Positions 1-8,923 of a stretch of DNA of 64,000 nt are shown here, piece after piece; within the stretch, counting starts at the first letter, position 1; every line of letters starts with the position of its first letter. Both the position numbers and the translations under genes were made by a program. Origin of the DNA: Sphingobacterium bovisgrunnientis (GTDB lineage: Bacteria > Bacteroidota > Bacteroidia > Sphingobacteriales > Sphingobacteriaceae); the NCBI RefSeq assembly GCF_009829085.1, contig NZ_WUQY01000015.1:1-64000 (forward strand), in the 5' to 3' direction. The notes beneath the pieces were generated by a model that was given only the letters and a program-made list of their open reading frames with translations, did not search any database and had not been told where the DNA came from.

Positions 1-64
1 AGAGAAGTTAAGCCCGCCCGAGCCGATGGTATTGCCGTAACAGGTGGGAGAGTAGGTCGGTGCC
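1..64 (+). rRNA. rrf: 5S ribosomal RNA, 3' part
   Basis: The first 64 bases match the 3' half of a bacterial 5S rRNA: the AGAGAAGTTAAGCCCGCCCG loop region, then the helix that ends in GGTCGGTGCC. The 5' half lies outside the window. It is followed at once by a T-run and a terminator hairpin, so this is the end of an rRNA operon. The exact 3' end (about 64) is estimated from the usual 5S length and from the start of the T-run. Confidence 0.9.
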
Positions 65-77
65 TTTTTTTATACAA

Positions 78-110
78 CAGCCTTATCACATAACGTGGTA
101 AGGCTGTTTT
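78..110 (+). terminator. rRNA operon terminator
   Basis: A 12-bp stem (78-89 with 95-106, one G-U pair) with a 5-nt loop is followed by TTTT. It lies 14 nt after the 5S end and fits a factor-independent terminator for the rRNA operon. Confidence 0.8.
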
Positions 111-207
111 GCGTTTAAGGAAGTTTTGAAGATTGAATAGAGGTTTAGTAAATCATAAATATTGGAAATATTAGGTAAATTTAAATAATATATAAAGGGA
201 GGAAGAA

Positions 208-693
208 ATGAATAAAGGACAATTAATTGAAATCGAAAGAGAAACTGAAAACACAAGACAACTTTTGTCGAGATTAAAGGAAGAACATTTTTCGTATAAA
301 CCTCACGAAAAATCTATGTCGTTAATACAATTAGCAAGTCATATAGTCGAATTACATAACTGGATGAAGGAAGCATTGTCAGGAGCGTATTTTGATTTTC
401 CAACTATGTATAAGCCTTTTGAAGCACAGTCGGTGCAAGAACTATTAGATGTACTAAATAATGGTTATGCAGCGAATGTAGAGACTATATCAAACATCTC
501 TGAAGAAGACTGGAAATCGATTTGGAAGCTAAAAGCTGGTGATTATGTCATTGCCGAAGTTCCTAAATCAGCGGCGTATAGGTTTATTATTCAAAATCAT
601 TTGGTGCATCATAGGGGACAACTAACGGTATACATGCGTATGCTAGATATTCCTTTGCCTGGGCTTTATGGTCCCTCAGCTGATGAGAAATAA
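208..693 (+). CDS. DinB/YfiT-like putative metal-dependent protein
   Basis: This 161-residue protein has the layout of the DinB four-helix-bundle family: a first His near residue 45 (SHIVELH) and a C-terminal HLVHHRGQL motif (His131, His134/135) that together form the usual metal-binding triad. The family includes thiol transferases (bacillithiol and mycothiol dependent) and many uncharacterised members, so the substrate cannot be named. The ATG at 208 is preceded by AGGGAGGAAG at about 196-205, a strong Shine-Dalgarno site that is unusual in this phylum. It stands alone between the rRNA terminator and a bidirectional terminator shared with sucD. Confidence 0.85.
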   Translation: MNKGQLIEIERETENTRQLLSRLKEEHFSYKPHEKSMSLIQLASHIVELHNWMKEALSGAYFDFPTMYKPFEAQSVQELLDVLNNGYAANVETISNISEEDWKSIWKLKAGDYVIAEVPKSAAYRFIIQNHLVHHRGQLTVYMRMLDIPLPGLYGPSADEK

Positions 694-772
694 ATCGATA
701 AACTCATTTATAAATGTTTATAATGTGGGTTTTCTCTGCCATTGAAATTTATTAAAGTGCAAAATCTGAATG

Positions 773-813
773 TAATAGAAAAGGAGACTCTTTTGAAGTC
801 TCCTTTTCTATTA
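773..813. terminator. Bidirectional terminator between dinB-like gene and sucD
   Basis: A perfect 17-bp inverted repeat (773-789 with 797-813) with a 7-nt loop. The arms contain A- and T-rich ends, so on either strand a GC-containing stem is followed by T-rich sequence. It separates two convergent genes. Confidence 0.85.
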
Positions 814-829
814 TAAAATATAATTAATA

Positions 830-1702
830 TTATTTAGCTAATTCTTCAGCAATAGCTTTACCGATCTCAGCAGGTGATTCTACTACGCGAATACCACACT
901 CACGCATGATAGCCATTTTTGCGGCAGCAGTATCATCAGCACCACCTACGATAGCACCAGCGTGTCCCATACGACGTCCCGGAGGCGCAGTTTGACCAGC
1001 GATGAATCCAACAACTGGTTTAGTACCGTTTTCTTTAATCCAACGAGCAGCTTCAGCTTCCATGCCACCACCGATCTCACCAATCATGATGATACCTTGA
1101 GTTTCTGGATCGTTCATTAACAATTCAACAGCTTCTTTCGTTGTAGTTCCGATAATTGGGTCACCACCGATACCGATAGCTGTAGATATACCTAAACCTG
1201 CTTTTACTGTCTGATCAACGGCTTCGTAAGTTAATGTACCTGATTTAGAAACAACACCTACTTTACCTGTTTTGAAGATAAATCCTGGCATGATACCAAT
1301 CTTAGCTTCTTCAGCAGTGATAATACCTGGACAGTTAGGGCCGATTAAACGAGAATCTTTGTCACTCAAGTAAGATTTTACTTGAATCATATCTTTAGTA
1401 GGGATACCCTCTGTAATACAAACGATTAATGCGATACCAGCAGCAGCAGCTTCCATGATAGCATCTGCAGCAAATGCTGGTGGAACAAAAATAATAGAAA
1501 CATTAGCACCTGTTGCATCAACAGCATCTTGAACTGTATTGAATACTGGACGGTCTAAGTGAGTTTGACCACCTTTACCAGGTGTAACACCACCTACGAC
1601 TTGCGTTCCATACTCAATCATTTGAGACGCGTGATAAGTACCTTCTGTTCCAGTGAAACCTTGAACGATAACTTTTGAATCTTTATTTACTAATACACTC
1701 AT
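830..1702 (-). CDS. sucD: Succinate--CoA ligase, alpha subunit
   Basis: The 290-residue product is full length for SucD. The N-terminal CoA-binding fold carries [10 protein letters not shown] (residues 15-24), and the phosphohistidine lies in [10 protein letters not shown] (His247, equivalent to E. coli His246). GPNCPG (121-126) is also conserved. The enzyme interconverts succinyl-CoA and succinate with phosphorylation of ADP or GDP in the TCA cycle. The beta subunit gene sucC is not next to it; in many Bacteroidota the two genes are separate. A TAGATTTG element on the minus strand (1730-1723) lies about 20 nt upstream of the ATG and is a likely -7 promoter motif. Confidence 0.97.
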   Translation of the reverse strand: MSVLVNKDSKVIVQGFTGTEGTYHASQMIEYGTQVVGGVTPGKGGQTHLDRPVFNTVQDAVDATGANVSIIFVPPAFAADAIMEAAAAGIALIVCITEGIPTKDMIQVKSYLSDKDSRLIGPNCPGIITAEEAKIGIMPGFIFKTGKVGVVSKSGTLTYEAVDQTVKAGLGISTAIGIGGDPIIGTTTKEAVELLMNDPETQGIIMIGEIGGGMEAEAARWIKENGTKPVVGFIAGQTAPPGRRMGHAGAIVGGADDTAAAKMAIMRECGIRVVESPAEIGKAIAEELAK

Positions 1703-1784
1703 TGTTCTAATTTTTAGCAGAGCAAATCTACCATTTTGTAACGACTTCTGGAAATAATGCTTACTCTATTCGGTCTTTTTTTTA

Positions 1785-2315
1785 TTAAAACTTTATTTTC
1801 TTCAGGATATCCCAAAGAACTATTCCAATTGTAACAGAGACATTAAAAGAATGTTTTGTGCCAAATTGTGGAATCTCAATACAGCCATCGACGATTTGCA
1901 TTACTTCCTCATCAACACCGTGTACTTCATTGCCAAATACAAAAGCATATTTATCGTTCGTCGGTATTTCAAATTGCTCTAAAGAAGTAGAATTCTCGGC
2001 TTGTTCGATGGCGAAGATTTTATAATCTTGTTCTTTTAAATGCTGCAAGGCTTCTGTTGTTTCTTTATAATGTGTCCAGTCTACTGATTGTGTAGCACCC
2101 AGGGCAGTTTTTTCAATTTCGCGATGAGGTGGCGTTGCTGTAATACCGCATAATAAGATTTGTTCGATCGCAAAACCATCAGCAGTGCGAAAGGCAGAAC
2201 CGACATTGTGCATACTGCGTACATTATCTAGTACAATAGTAATAGGTGTTTTCTCTAATTCTTTGAATGATTCGATATCAACTCGATTGAGCTGATCCAT
2301 AGACAACTTTTGCAT
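1785..2315 (-). CDS. TrmH/SpoU-family RNA 2'-O-methyltransferase
   Basis: A 176-residue SPOUT-class methyltransferase. All three SpoU motifs are visible: motif 1 LDNVRSMHNVGSAFRTADG (29-47, with Asn31 and Arg43), motif 2 FVFGNEVHGVDEE (126-137) and motif 3 IEIPQFGTKHSFNVSVT (146-162). Such enzymes transfer a methyl group from SAM to a ribose 2'-OH in tRNA or rRNA; the target base is not decided by sequence. The N-terminus MQKLSM fits what I recall of Bacteroidota homologues, so I keep the start at 2315 although a second Met exists at 2300. A TATTTTTG element (minus, 2327-2320) ends only 4 nt before this ATG, which implies a leaderless transcript. Confidence 0.9.
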   Translation of the reverse strand: MQKLSMDQLNRVDIESFKELEKTPITIVLDNVRSMHNVGSAFRTADGFAIEQILLCGITATPPHREIEKTALGATQSVDWTHYKETTEALQHLKEQDYKIFAIEQAENSTSLEQFEIPTNDKYAFVFGNEVHGVDEEVMQIVDGCIEIPQFGTKHSFNVSVTIGIVLWDILKKIKF

Positions 2316-2319
2316 CCGA

Positions 2320-2327
2320 CAAAAATA
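2320..2327 (-). promoter_or_regulatory. -7 promoter element of the TrmH-family gene
   Basis: TATTTTTG on the minus strand matches the Bacteroidota -7 consensus TAnnTTTG. It is separated from the ATG at 2315 by TCGG only. No convincing -33 TTTG was found at the standard distance. Confidence 0.5.
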
Positions 2328-2429
2328 CTTATTTTTTACCTTTAATGGTTATCTTGAATGAAATACTACTTTATTTTACTTATCTTTGCAGGGTTAATAA
2401 AGGATTCGGATAGAAACTTGAAAATAGAT

Positions 2430-2460
2430 TTTGAATATTAAATAATACTCGTTATTTTTG
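2430..2460 (+). promoter_or_regulatory. rpsT promoter
   Basis: TTTG at 2430-2433, exactly 19 nt, then TATTTTTG at 2453-2460: a full match to the Bacteroidota sigma-ABfr promoter. Transcription would start near 2465, leaving a leader of about 45 nt before rpsT. A second -7-like TATCTTTG at 2381-2388 lacks a well-spaced -33 element. Confidence 0.75.
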
Positions 2461-2509
2461 CAGTCCGAATTTAGTATAAAAAGTATTATAAAATATATAG
2501 CTAATAGAA

Positions 2510-2764
2510 ATGGCAAATCATAAATCAGCGATTAAAAGAATTAGAGCTAACGCTGCGAAGCGTTTAAGAAACCGTTACCAAGCAAAAACTACGCGTAACG
2601 CAATCAAAAAATTACGTACTACAACTGATGCTGCTGAAGCACAAGCGTTATTACCACGTGTTGTTTCTATGCTTGACCGTTTGGCTAAGAAAAACGTTAT
2701 CCACAAGAAAAAAGCATCTAACAACAAATCTAAATTAACTAAATTGGTTAATAAATTAGGTTAA
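2510..2764 (+). CDS. rpsT: 30S ribosomal protein S20
   Basis: 84 residues, very basic, starting [18 protein letters not shown], which is the diagnostic start of bS20. It binds 16S rRNA in the small subunit body. It is a single-gene transcript: it has its own promoter (2430-2460) and a GNRA-loop terminator directly downstream. The leader of about 45 nt has no Shine-Dalgarno sequence, which is normal for the phylum. Confidence 0.98.
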   Translation: MANHKSAIKRIRANAAKRLRNRYQAKTTRNAIKKLRTTTDAAEAQALLPRVVSMLDRLAKKNVIHKKKASNNKSKLTKLVNKLG

Positions 2765-2786
2765 TCCTTGGATACTAAGATATATT

Positions 2787-2812
2787 AGGACACAGCGATG
2801 TGTCCTTTTTTA
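2787..2812 (+). terminator. rpsT terminator
   Basis: An 8-bp perfect stem AGGACACA/TGTGTCCT (2787-2794, 2799-2806) closed by a GCGA tetraloop and followed by TTTTTA. Confidence 0.9.
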
Positions 2813-2837
2813 TTTTGCATTATATTTTGATTTAGTA

Positions 2838-2880
2838 TTACAAACAAAAGGTTCGATTAATTCGAACCTTTTGTTTGTAA
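2838..2880. terminator. Bidirectional terminator overlapping the DUF1080 gene end
   Basis: A 19-bp perfect inverted repeat (2838-2856 with 2862-2880), loop TTAAT. Its GGTTCGA core is followed by TTTTGTTTG on both strands, so it can end transcription both ways. The TAA of the DUF1080 gene (2857-2859, read on the minus strand) lies in the loop, so one arm is coding. Confidence 0.8.
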
Positions 2881-3726
2881 TATCTTTTGGATTATTCCAT
2901 CCAACTTTTGTGGTTGTTTTTTATACTTTTCTAAATCGTATAATTCTACTTTTCTGAAATCAATCGGATGACTTTCTGATTGTAGATAGATATAACCACC
3001 TGTTATAGCTTTACCATCTTGTTTCACTGCCGGATTGTGTCCTTCTACCATATCTCCGCCAATTGTCGGTTTCGAATATTCAATAACCGTCTCACCTTCG
3101 AGCACGTGACGGATTACAGAATCTCCTAATACGACAAAGTCCGCAGTAACCCATTGATCACCATGATAAGTTTTTGATTTGGCATTAATACAGTGTGGTG
3201 TGAACAATTTATCATTCATCACGACGTGCGTACCTGGAGTACAAAGATTCGATGTAGTGCGTACAGAATTTGGATCGTTATCACCGCCTAAGAATTGCGC
3301 TTCGATCGAAATTGGGAAATTCTGATCTTTCCACATTGTCTTTGGATCTTGGCCATGTAGCATGGCACCACTGTTTCTCCAAGCCCATCCTTCTCCACCT
3401 TTTGGTTGCTCACCTACAAAACGATATTCTACGCGTAATACATAATAGGAGTATGGCGTATTGTATGCAATATGACCATATCTAAAGTTAAAATCATCGT
3501 ATTGATCATATCTTACTTTCATCATGCCGTCTTCTACACGAAATGTGTTTCCGAAATTTACGCCAGTTTCATAATTTCTAATTTTCGGAGTCCAATTTTT
3601 AATGTCTTTGCCATTAAAGAGTTGAATAGCTTTTGGCTCATCCGAATCTACAGCACCTTTTTGAGTCGAGCAAGATAAAATTGATACAGTCGCTAATGCT
3701 GACCATACGATCGTTTTTAAGTTCAT
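2857..3726 (-). CDS. DUF1080 (3-keto-disaccharide hydrolase-like) lipoprotein
   Basis: 289 residues with a lipoprotein signal (SILSC, Cys19) and one DUF1080 domain covering nearly all of the mature part, beginning IQLFNGKDIKNWTPK. This concanavalin-like fold is common in secreted Bacteroidota and Planctomycetes proteins; members have been linked to hydrolysis of 3-keto-glycosides. The substrate here is unknown. The gene starts 23 nt after the AraC regulator gene on the same strand, so the two are probably co-transcribed and the regulator may control this sugar-related lipoprotein. The stop codon sits inside the loop of a terminator hairpin. Confidence 0.85.
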   Translation of the reverse strand: MNLKTIVWSALATVSILSCSTQKGAVDSDEPKAIQLFNGKDIKNWTPKIRNYETGVNFGNTFRVEDGMMKVRYDQYDDFNFRYGHIAYNTPYSYYVLRVEYRFVGEQPKGGEGWAWRNSGAMLHGQDPKTMWKDQNFPISIEAQFLGGDNDPNSVRTTSNLCTPGTHVVMNDKLFTPHCINAKSKTYHGDQWVTADFVVLGDSVIRHVLEGETVIEYSKPTIGGDMVEGHNPAVKQDGKAITGGYIYLQSESHPIDFRKVELYDLEKYKKQPQKLDGIIQKILQTKGSN

Positions 3727-3749
3727 AAATTTAAGTTTAGTTGAAGTAT

Positions 3750-4562
3750 TTATAATAAAGTATTTTGATGCTTTACGTAATCACTTGGACGCACACCAAT
3801 AACTTTGTTGAATGTATTACTAAATGTTGGAAGACTGCTATATCCTACTTTCAAAGCAACTTCGTTTACACTTAACTTTTCGTCTAATAAAAGCTTAAGC
3901 GCCGTTAACATACGCAAAATTGTGTAATATTGAATAAAAGACATGTTTAATTCTTTTTGAAATAATCGAGCAAGTGTCCGCTCACTTATATCAAAATTTT
4001 GTGCAAGTACTTTGAAGCTCACATTTTCCGAAATATTGTATTCTAAATACTTAATAATGTCTTTTAATTTCTGATTCTGCGGGTAAGGCAATGCCAATGG
4101 TAATTCCGATTGCGAGAGCTCCGGTAAGATTAATTTGAATGCTTTGGCAATAGAATATTTAGGCTCTTCTACAGGGAAAATGTTACCATTCCAACGATTG
4201 GTAAACATGATTAATTCGATTAATAAATCATTTACGGGGTAAATATTTATTTTATCGTAAAAATCTGTATCTATTTCATATTTAGGAAAATACAAGTTAC
4301 GCATTACAACATTAGAAGAACTTGGATGAATGCTGTGTTTTATACCAGCAGGAATCCAAATATAATGTCTTGCTGGAAGAAAGTAGGATTTTGTCGCCGT
4401 TTTCAAAAAGACTACACCGCCCTCTGTGTATAAAAATTGTCCTTTCTTATGTACGTGCTCACTAATGTAACTATCTCCCATCAATGCGTGATGACAATAT
4501 ATACTATCATCGAATGCATCAACTTCGGTCATGTAATATTTATTTACATATTCCTTTTCCAT
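3750..4562 (-). CDS. AraC-family transcriptional regulator
   Basis: 270 residues. The N-terminal half is cupin-like (HVHKKGQFLYTEGG, then ARHYIWIPAGIKHSI), which is where AraC-type regulators bind small ligands. The C-terminal 100 residues hold two helix-turn-helix motifs, with the conserved YSSLPTFSNTFNKVIGVRPS signature in the second. It is first in a two-gene minus-strand unit with the DUF1080 lipoprotein and probably regulates that gene or itself. Its inducer is not evident. Confidence 0.9.
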   Translation of the reverse strand: MEKEYVNKYYMTEVDAFDDSIYCHHALMGDSYISEHVHKKGQFLYTEGGVVFLKTATKSYFLPARHYIWIPAGIKHSIHPSSSNVVMRNLYFPKYEIDTDFYDKINIYPVNDLLIELIMFTNRWNGNIFPVEEPKYSIAKAFKLILPELSQSELPLALPYPQNQKLKDIIKYLEYNISENVSFKVLAQNFDISERTLARLFQKELNMSFIQYYTILRMLTALKLLLDEKLSVNEVALKVGYSSLPTFSNTFNKVIGVRPSDYVKHQNTLL

Positions 4563-4899
4563 ATACTATAATTTGAAACAAATTTCTAGTTTTTAAGTTA
4601 AATAACCAAAAAGTAAGTGTTTGATCACTTTGATTATACTGTTTTAGCCACAATTTAATGCTATACAATTAAAGATTATGGTGTCTAAATACATGTTTAT
4701 GAGTGATTTGAAAGAGAATTAAAATTATTTTCTATTGTGTTTTAAGCATAAAATATTGATAATTAGATGATTGCTGTTTTTGCTGTTTGAATAAATAACT
4801 TACTGACTGAAAAGAATAAAAATGACACTTTTTTAATCATTAATATTGTAAAGTTATATGATTATAAGGTAGATAACGATTAGTAATATACTTTTGAAT
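4563..4899. other. Divergent intergenic region between AraC regulator and CoA-transferase
   Basis: 337 nt, very AT-rich, with no credible ORF or RNA gene. It must contain both divergent promoters. The only clear motif is TACTTTTG at 4889-4896 (plus strand), a -7-type element 3 nt before the CoA-transferase ATG. No strong inverted repeat was found. Confidence 0.5.
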
Positions 4900-6393
4900 A
4901 TGAATTTAAATAGAATACGTTTAGAATCTTTGCATAATAAAGTGATGACTGCTGAAGAAGCAGCGCAACTTATACAGGATGGTATGGTGGTAGGTTCAAG
5001 TGGCTTTACCAAAGCGGGAGATAGTAAAGTTGTACTTCCTGCATTAGCAGAACGTGCAAAGAATGAGAATGTAAAAATTACATTAATGACAGGTGCTTCT
5101 TTGGGACATGATACCGATGGTAAATTGGCTGAAGCAGGTGCATTGAGCAAGCGTATGCCTTTCCAAGTTGATCGTACCTTACGTAATAAAATCAATGCAG
5201 GTGAAGTACTATTTATTGACCAGCACCTGAGTGAAGCAGCAGAACTATTGCATAATAAAAATCTTCCTCCAGTGGATATTGCTGTATTGGAGGTAGCGTA
5301 TATCGATAGAGATGGAAGTATTGTCCCAACTACTTCTGTAGGTAACTCATTGACTTTTGCTAATCTGGCGAAACAAGTGATTTTAGAAGTAAATACAGCT
5401 ATTCCAGAAGAGTTTTACGGTATTCACGATATTTATCAAGCAGAGAATTATCCGCACCGTAATGTTATTCCTATTGTAGCGCCTTGGAACAAAATAGGTC
5501 GTAAGACTATTCCTTTGGATCCGAATAAAGTAGTTGGCATTGTCTTTACAGACAAAAAAGATAGTCCAGCTGATATCGCACCTCCTGATGAGAAAACATC
5601 AAGTATCGCGAAGCATATTTTACGTTTTTTTGAAAAAGAGGTAGAATTGGGTCACTTAACAGAGCGTTTACTTCCTATTCAAGCAGGTATTGGTAAAGTG
5701 GCGAATGCGGTATTGATGGGGTTCCAGGATAGTAATTTTTACGATTTGACAATGTTTTCGGAAGTGTTGCAAGACAGTACATTTGATCTGATTGACTCAG
5801 GTAAATTGAGCTTTGCTTCTGCATCATCAGTTACAGTTTCGCAAGAATGTTATGATCGTGTATTTGATAATTTGTCAAAATACAGAGATAAATTTGTATT
5901 GAGACCGCAAAACATTTCCAATACACCAGGATTGATTCGTCGTCTAGGGGTAATTGCTATTAACACTGCTATTGAGTTTGATATTTATGGTAATGTGAAT
6001 TCTACACATATTTCAGGTACCAAAATTATGAATGGTATAGGTGGGTCGGGTGACTTTGCACGTAATGCTTATTTAAGTATTTTCGTTGCACAAGCAGCTT
6101 CTAAGGAAAACAAAATCTCACACGTATTGCCGATGGTTTCGCACGTCGATCATACGGAGCATGATGTAGATATATTGGTTACGGATATAGGTTTGGCAGA
6201 TTTGCGTGGTCTAGCACCTCGTGAGCGCGCTCAAAAAATTATAGATAACTGTGTGCATCCTGATTACCGCGAAGAATTACAATCTTATTTCGATAGAGCT
6301 TGCGCGCGTGGAGGACATACGCCACACTTATTAGAAGAAGCTTTCAGCTGGCATCTGCGCTTAGCAGAAACTGGAAGCATGAAGAAGAATTAA
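4900..6393 (+). CDS. Acetyl-CoA hydrolase/succinyl-CoA:acetate CoA-transferase family protein
   Basis: 497 residues from the ATG at 4900; a TTG 6 nt earlier is in frame but not needed. The protein matches the CoA-transferase family I / ACH1-Cat1 type over its full length: N-terminal IQDGMVVGSSGFT glycine-rich segment and the C-terminal NGIGGSGDFARNAYLS signature. Enzymes of this family move CoA between succinyl-CoA and acetate or hydrolyse acetyl-CoA, linking acetate to the TCA cycle; sequence alone does not separate these. The start MNLNRIRLESL follows a TACTTTTG promoter element by 3 nt, so the mRNA may be leaderless. Confidence 0.9.
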   Translation: MNLNRIRLESLHNKVMTAEEAAQLIQDGMVVGSSGFTKAGDSKVVLPALAERAKNENVKITLMTGASLGHDTDGKLAEAGALSKRMPFQVDRTLRNKINAGEVLFIDQHLSEAAELLHNKNLPPVDIAVLEVAYIDRDGSIVPTTSVGNSLTFANLAKQVILEVNTAIPEEFYGIHDIYQAENYPHRNVIPIVAPWNKIGRKTIPLDPNKVVGIVFTDKKDSPADIAPPDEKTSSIAKHILRFFEKEVELGHLTERLLPIQAGIGKVANAVLMGFQDSNFYDLTMFSEVLQDSTFDLIDSGKLSFASASSVTVSQECYDRVFDNLSKYRDKFVLRPQNISNTPGLIRRLGVIAINTAIEFDIYGNVNSTHISGTKIMNGIGGSGDFARNAYLSIFVAQAASKENKISHVLPMVSHVDHTEHDVDILVTDIGLADLRGLAPRERAQKIIDNCVHPDYREELQSYFDRACARGGHTPHLLEEAFSWHLRLAETGSMKKN

Positions 6394-6421
6394 TTTTACT
6401 TTCTTGATTTTTATTCAATTA

Positions 6422-6449
6422 AAGTCGCAGTTTATACTGCGGCTTTTTA
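6422..6449 (+). terminator. Terminator after the CoA-transferase gene
   Basis: A 10-bp stem (6422-6431 with 6436-6445, one G-U pair), TTAT loop, followed by TTTTA. It lies in the 53-nt gap before the convergent Gld-type gene. Confidence 0.8.
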
Positions 6450-8846
6450 TTTGTATTTTCTCTTGCGAAGGGATTGTTGGATAAAGCCAATGAATAGCAA
6501 TAGTACGATTGGCGAAGCAACATTTATTAATTGCCATTTGAGCTTATCTTGCTTTACAACACTTTGATTTAATAGTCGCAGTTTTACTTCTCTATTACGA
6601 AGCTTAATCAGCTGCTCATCATTAGTCAGATAGTCAACGACATTTTGCAAAAGCGTTTTATTCGCAAATTGCTGTTCGGTATATCTATCCCAACCCAATG
6701 GATAAGGCGAATTATCTTTGCTATTCACCTGATTTATTAGCCAATCACCATCCGCAATGACAAACATTTTTGCGGGTTTGGAAATATTCGAAAGGTCAAC
6801 TGGCGATTGTATACCTTGAGGTGCAGGACGATTTTCGAAAATATAGGGGAAGTGACCAGATAATAAGACAGCCACAAGTTTTTGTGCATTTTGAAATGTA
6901 TTGGGATCAGGTTGTTCTTCGACCATATAAAATGAAATGCTAGCTCCAGTGTTATATACTTTATGGAATGGTGAAGATTCCAAAATAATTTCCTTTTTGA
7001 TAGTTGGATTCGCAATGGTGTCTATGCTACCAATAAATTCCGTACGGATACCATCCAAATTTTTGATAATCGGATGTGAGCGTGTTGGCATTAGAATAGG
7101 GTAGAAGAGCCAAGGGGTTAATTCGATTTGTGGTTGGCCATTTATATTTCCGACTGACAATGGAATTTGCGTACAATTCATATCCGCGATGATATCATAA
7201 TTTAGGCGCGCACCATACAAGAAAAGTTGGTCGTCGAGATTTAATTCTTTACCAATCAAAACTTGAGATCCCGATGTGCGTAAATTCTCTATAGTTGCGT
7301 GAACTTGATCAATCGCCCAAATTACAGAACCACCATTTCTAACGAAATAATCTAATTTATATTTGTCGCTCTCTGAAAATTTTCTTTGTGGTTTTGCGAT
7401 GACGATAGTCGAGAATTTCTGTAGATCTTCCAATTGAATGGAATCTAAATTCAATCTTCCAACTTGATTTGTTTGCGCGAATGTTTGCATCGCATCATAC
7501 AATTCCAAATCAGAAGGTTCGCCGTGTCCTTCAGTAAATCCGATAAAAGGTTTTGATGCTATAGACAGTTTCTTGATCGCTGAAATAAAACTGTATTCCA
7601 AGTTTTGGATGGAATTATTAAGCACTTGTTCAGGACTTAATCCAATTTTGTTTTGCAACAAATGCACATTAATTTCTTCTTCTCCCTTGTTGACAATAGC
7701 ATAAGGGAAAATTAAATTTTGGGAAAATCCACTGCTATTTTTGACACTTAGATTTGTGGGTTGCAAGCCCCTATCGATGAGTGCAGCCGCTAGTTCTTGT
7801 TGCTCTTGTGCAGAACCATCCTTTGGATTGATAATATTGACTTTGATATTTCCATTCGAAATACGACTCATGTCGCGTGCCATATCAATAGCGGATTGAC
7901 GTAAACGTTGAAATCCACTCGGCAAATCTCCATCCAAGAAAATGGTAATATACATCACATTTTCTGTGTCCTTCAGAATGGATTTTGTCGTGTAAGAAAG
8001 TGTATATCTTTTATCTTCTGTAAAATCAATTCTGCCAAGTAAGTTCGTAATAAATGATTGATTGATGAGAATGATCAATAGTAAAACTATGCCATAAGCA
8101 GTAAATGTTTTCTTACTTTTTCTAAATTTCCGACCCAAATGACCGATTGACAAAACAAGAAAGAATAGAATGAAACTTATAAAATATATTAAATCTGAAG
8201 CCAGCATTACACCTCGGCTTAATGCCTCGTAATGATATTGTATTCCTATCGCAGCAAAACCATCTTCAAAAACATATAAAAAAGGAAATTTACTTACGGC
8301 ATCAAATCCATAATAACCAAAAAAGCATAATACAACTGCAAGCAAAAAGGCTATTATGGGATTGGAAGTTAACGTAGAACTGAAAATTGAAAGTGCTGTG
8401 AACGCAGCTGTCAAGAATAATAACCCTATGTAGGAGCCAATTATTCCGCCAACATCAATATTTCCCGAAGGTGCAGCTAAAAAGTAAAGACAAACCGGAT
8501 AAATTAAAGTAGGTATAATTACGAGCAGAGAAATGGATAAGCTTCCTAAATATTTTCCAATAACAATTTCCGTAAATGTGATAGGCTTGCTCAATAATAA
8601 ATCAAAAGTGCCATTCGCTTTTTCTCCTGCTATTGATTGCATTGTCACGGCAGGAATTAATAAGAGAAGTAAATAGGGACTCAGATTGAAGAATGAATCA
8701 AGAGTAGCGTATCCGTTATCCAAAATAGATGTCTCAGGAAACACCCAAATAAGTAAACCCGTGACTAAAAGAAATAACCCAATGGCTAGATAACCAATAA
8801 AAGCATTGAAATAGGATACGATTTCTTTTTTATAAATACTAAGCAA
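6447..8846 (-). CDS. Fused GldF-like ABC permease and GldG-like protein
   Basis: 799 residues. Residues 1 to about 240 form an ABC-2 type permease with six hydrophobic segments, including the conserved TMQSIAGEKANGTFDLLLSK region typical of GldF. A further membrane segment near 250-268 then starts a GldG-type part with a large extracytoplasmic region (Gldg/ABC-type uncharacterised domain) and a final membrane anchor near 775-793. In Flavobacterium johnsoniae gldF and gldG are separate genes needed for gliding; here they are one continuous frame. The partner ATPase lies 77 nt upstream in the same operon. Gliding itself cannot be claimed, since other gld genes are not in the window. Confidence 0.85.
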   Translation of the reverse strand: MLSIYKKEIVSYFNAFIGYLAIGLFLLVTGLLIWVFPETSILDNGYATLDSFFNLSPYLLLLLIPAVTMQSIAGEKANGTFDLLLSKPITFTEIVIGKYLGSLSISLLVIIPTLIYPVCLYFLAAPSGNIDVGGIIGSYIGLLFLTAAFTALSIFSSTLTSNPIIAFLLAVVLCFFGYYGFDAVSKFPFLYVFEDGFAAIGIQYHYEALSRGVMLASDLIYFISFILFFLVLSIGHLGRKFRKSKKTFTAYGIVLLLIILINQSFITNLLGRIDFTEDKRYTLSYTTKSILKDTENVMYITIFLDGDLPSGFQRLRQSAIDMARDMSRISNGNIKVNIINPKDGSAQEQQELAAALIDRGLQPTNLSVKNSSGFSQNLIFPYAIVNKGEEEINVHLLQNKIGLSPEQVLNNSIQNLEYSFISAIKKLSIASKPFIGFTEGHGEPSDLELYDAMQTFAQTNQVGRLNLDSIQLEDLQKFSTIVIAKPQRKFSESDKYKLDYFVRNGGSVIWAIDQVHATIENLRTSGSQVLIGKELNLDDQLFLYGARLNYDIIADMNCTQIPLSVGNINGQPQIELTPWLFYPILMPTRSHPIIKNLDGIRTEFIGSIDTIANPTIKKEIILESSPFHKVYNTGASISFYMVEEQPDPNTFQNAQKLVAVLLSGHFPYIFENRPAPQGIQSPVDLSNISKPAKMFVIADGDWLINQVNSKDNSPYPLGWDRYTEQQFANKTLLQNVVDYLTNDEQLIKLRNREVKLRLLNQSVVKQDKLKWQLINVASPIVLLLFIGFIQQSLRKRKYK

Positions 8847-8923
8847 TTTCTTAAGGTTTTAGGCTCGAAAATAGGAAATATTGCTGCATAAAGCAAAATA
8901 TACCTCTTGGATTGATATAGTAA

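Noticed and set aside
2381..2388. TATCTTTG as a second rpsT promoter
   Set aside because: The nearest TTG is about 24 nt upstream, too far for the N19 spacing; it may still be weakly active but cannot be supported.
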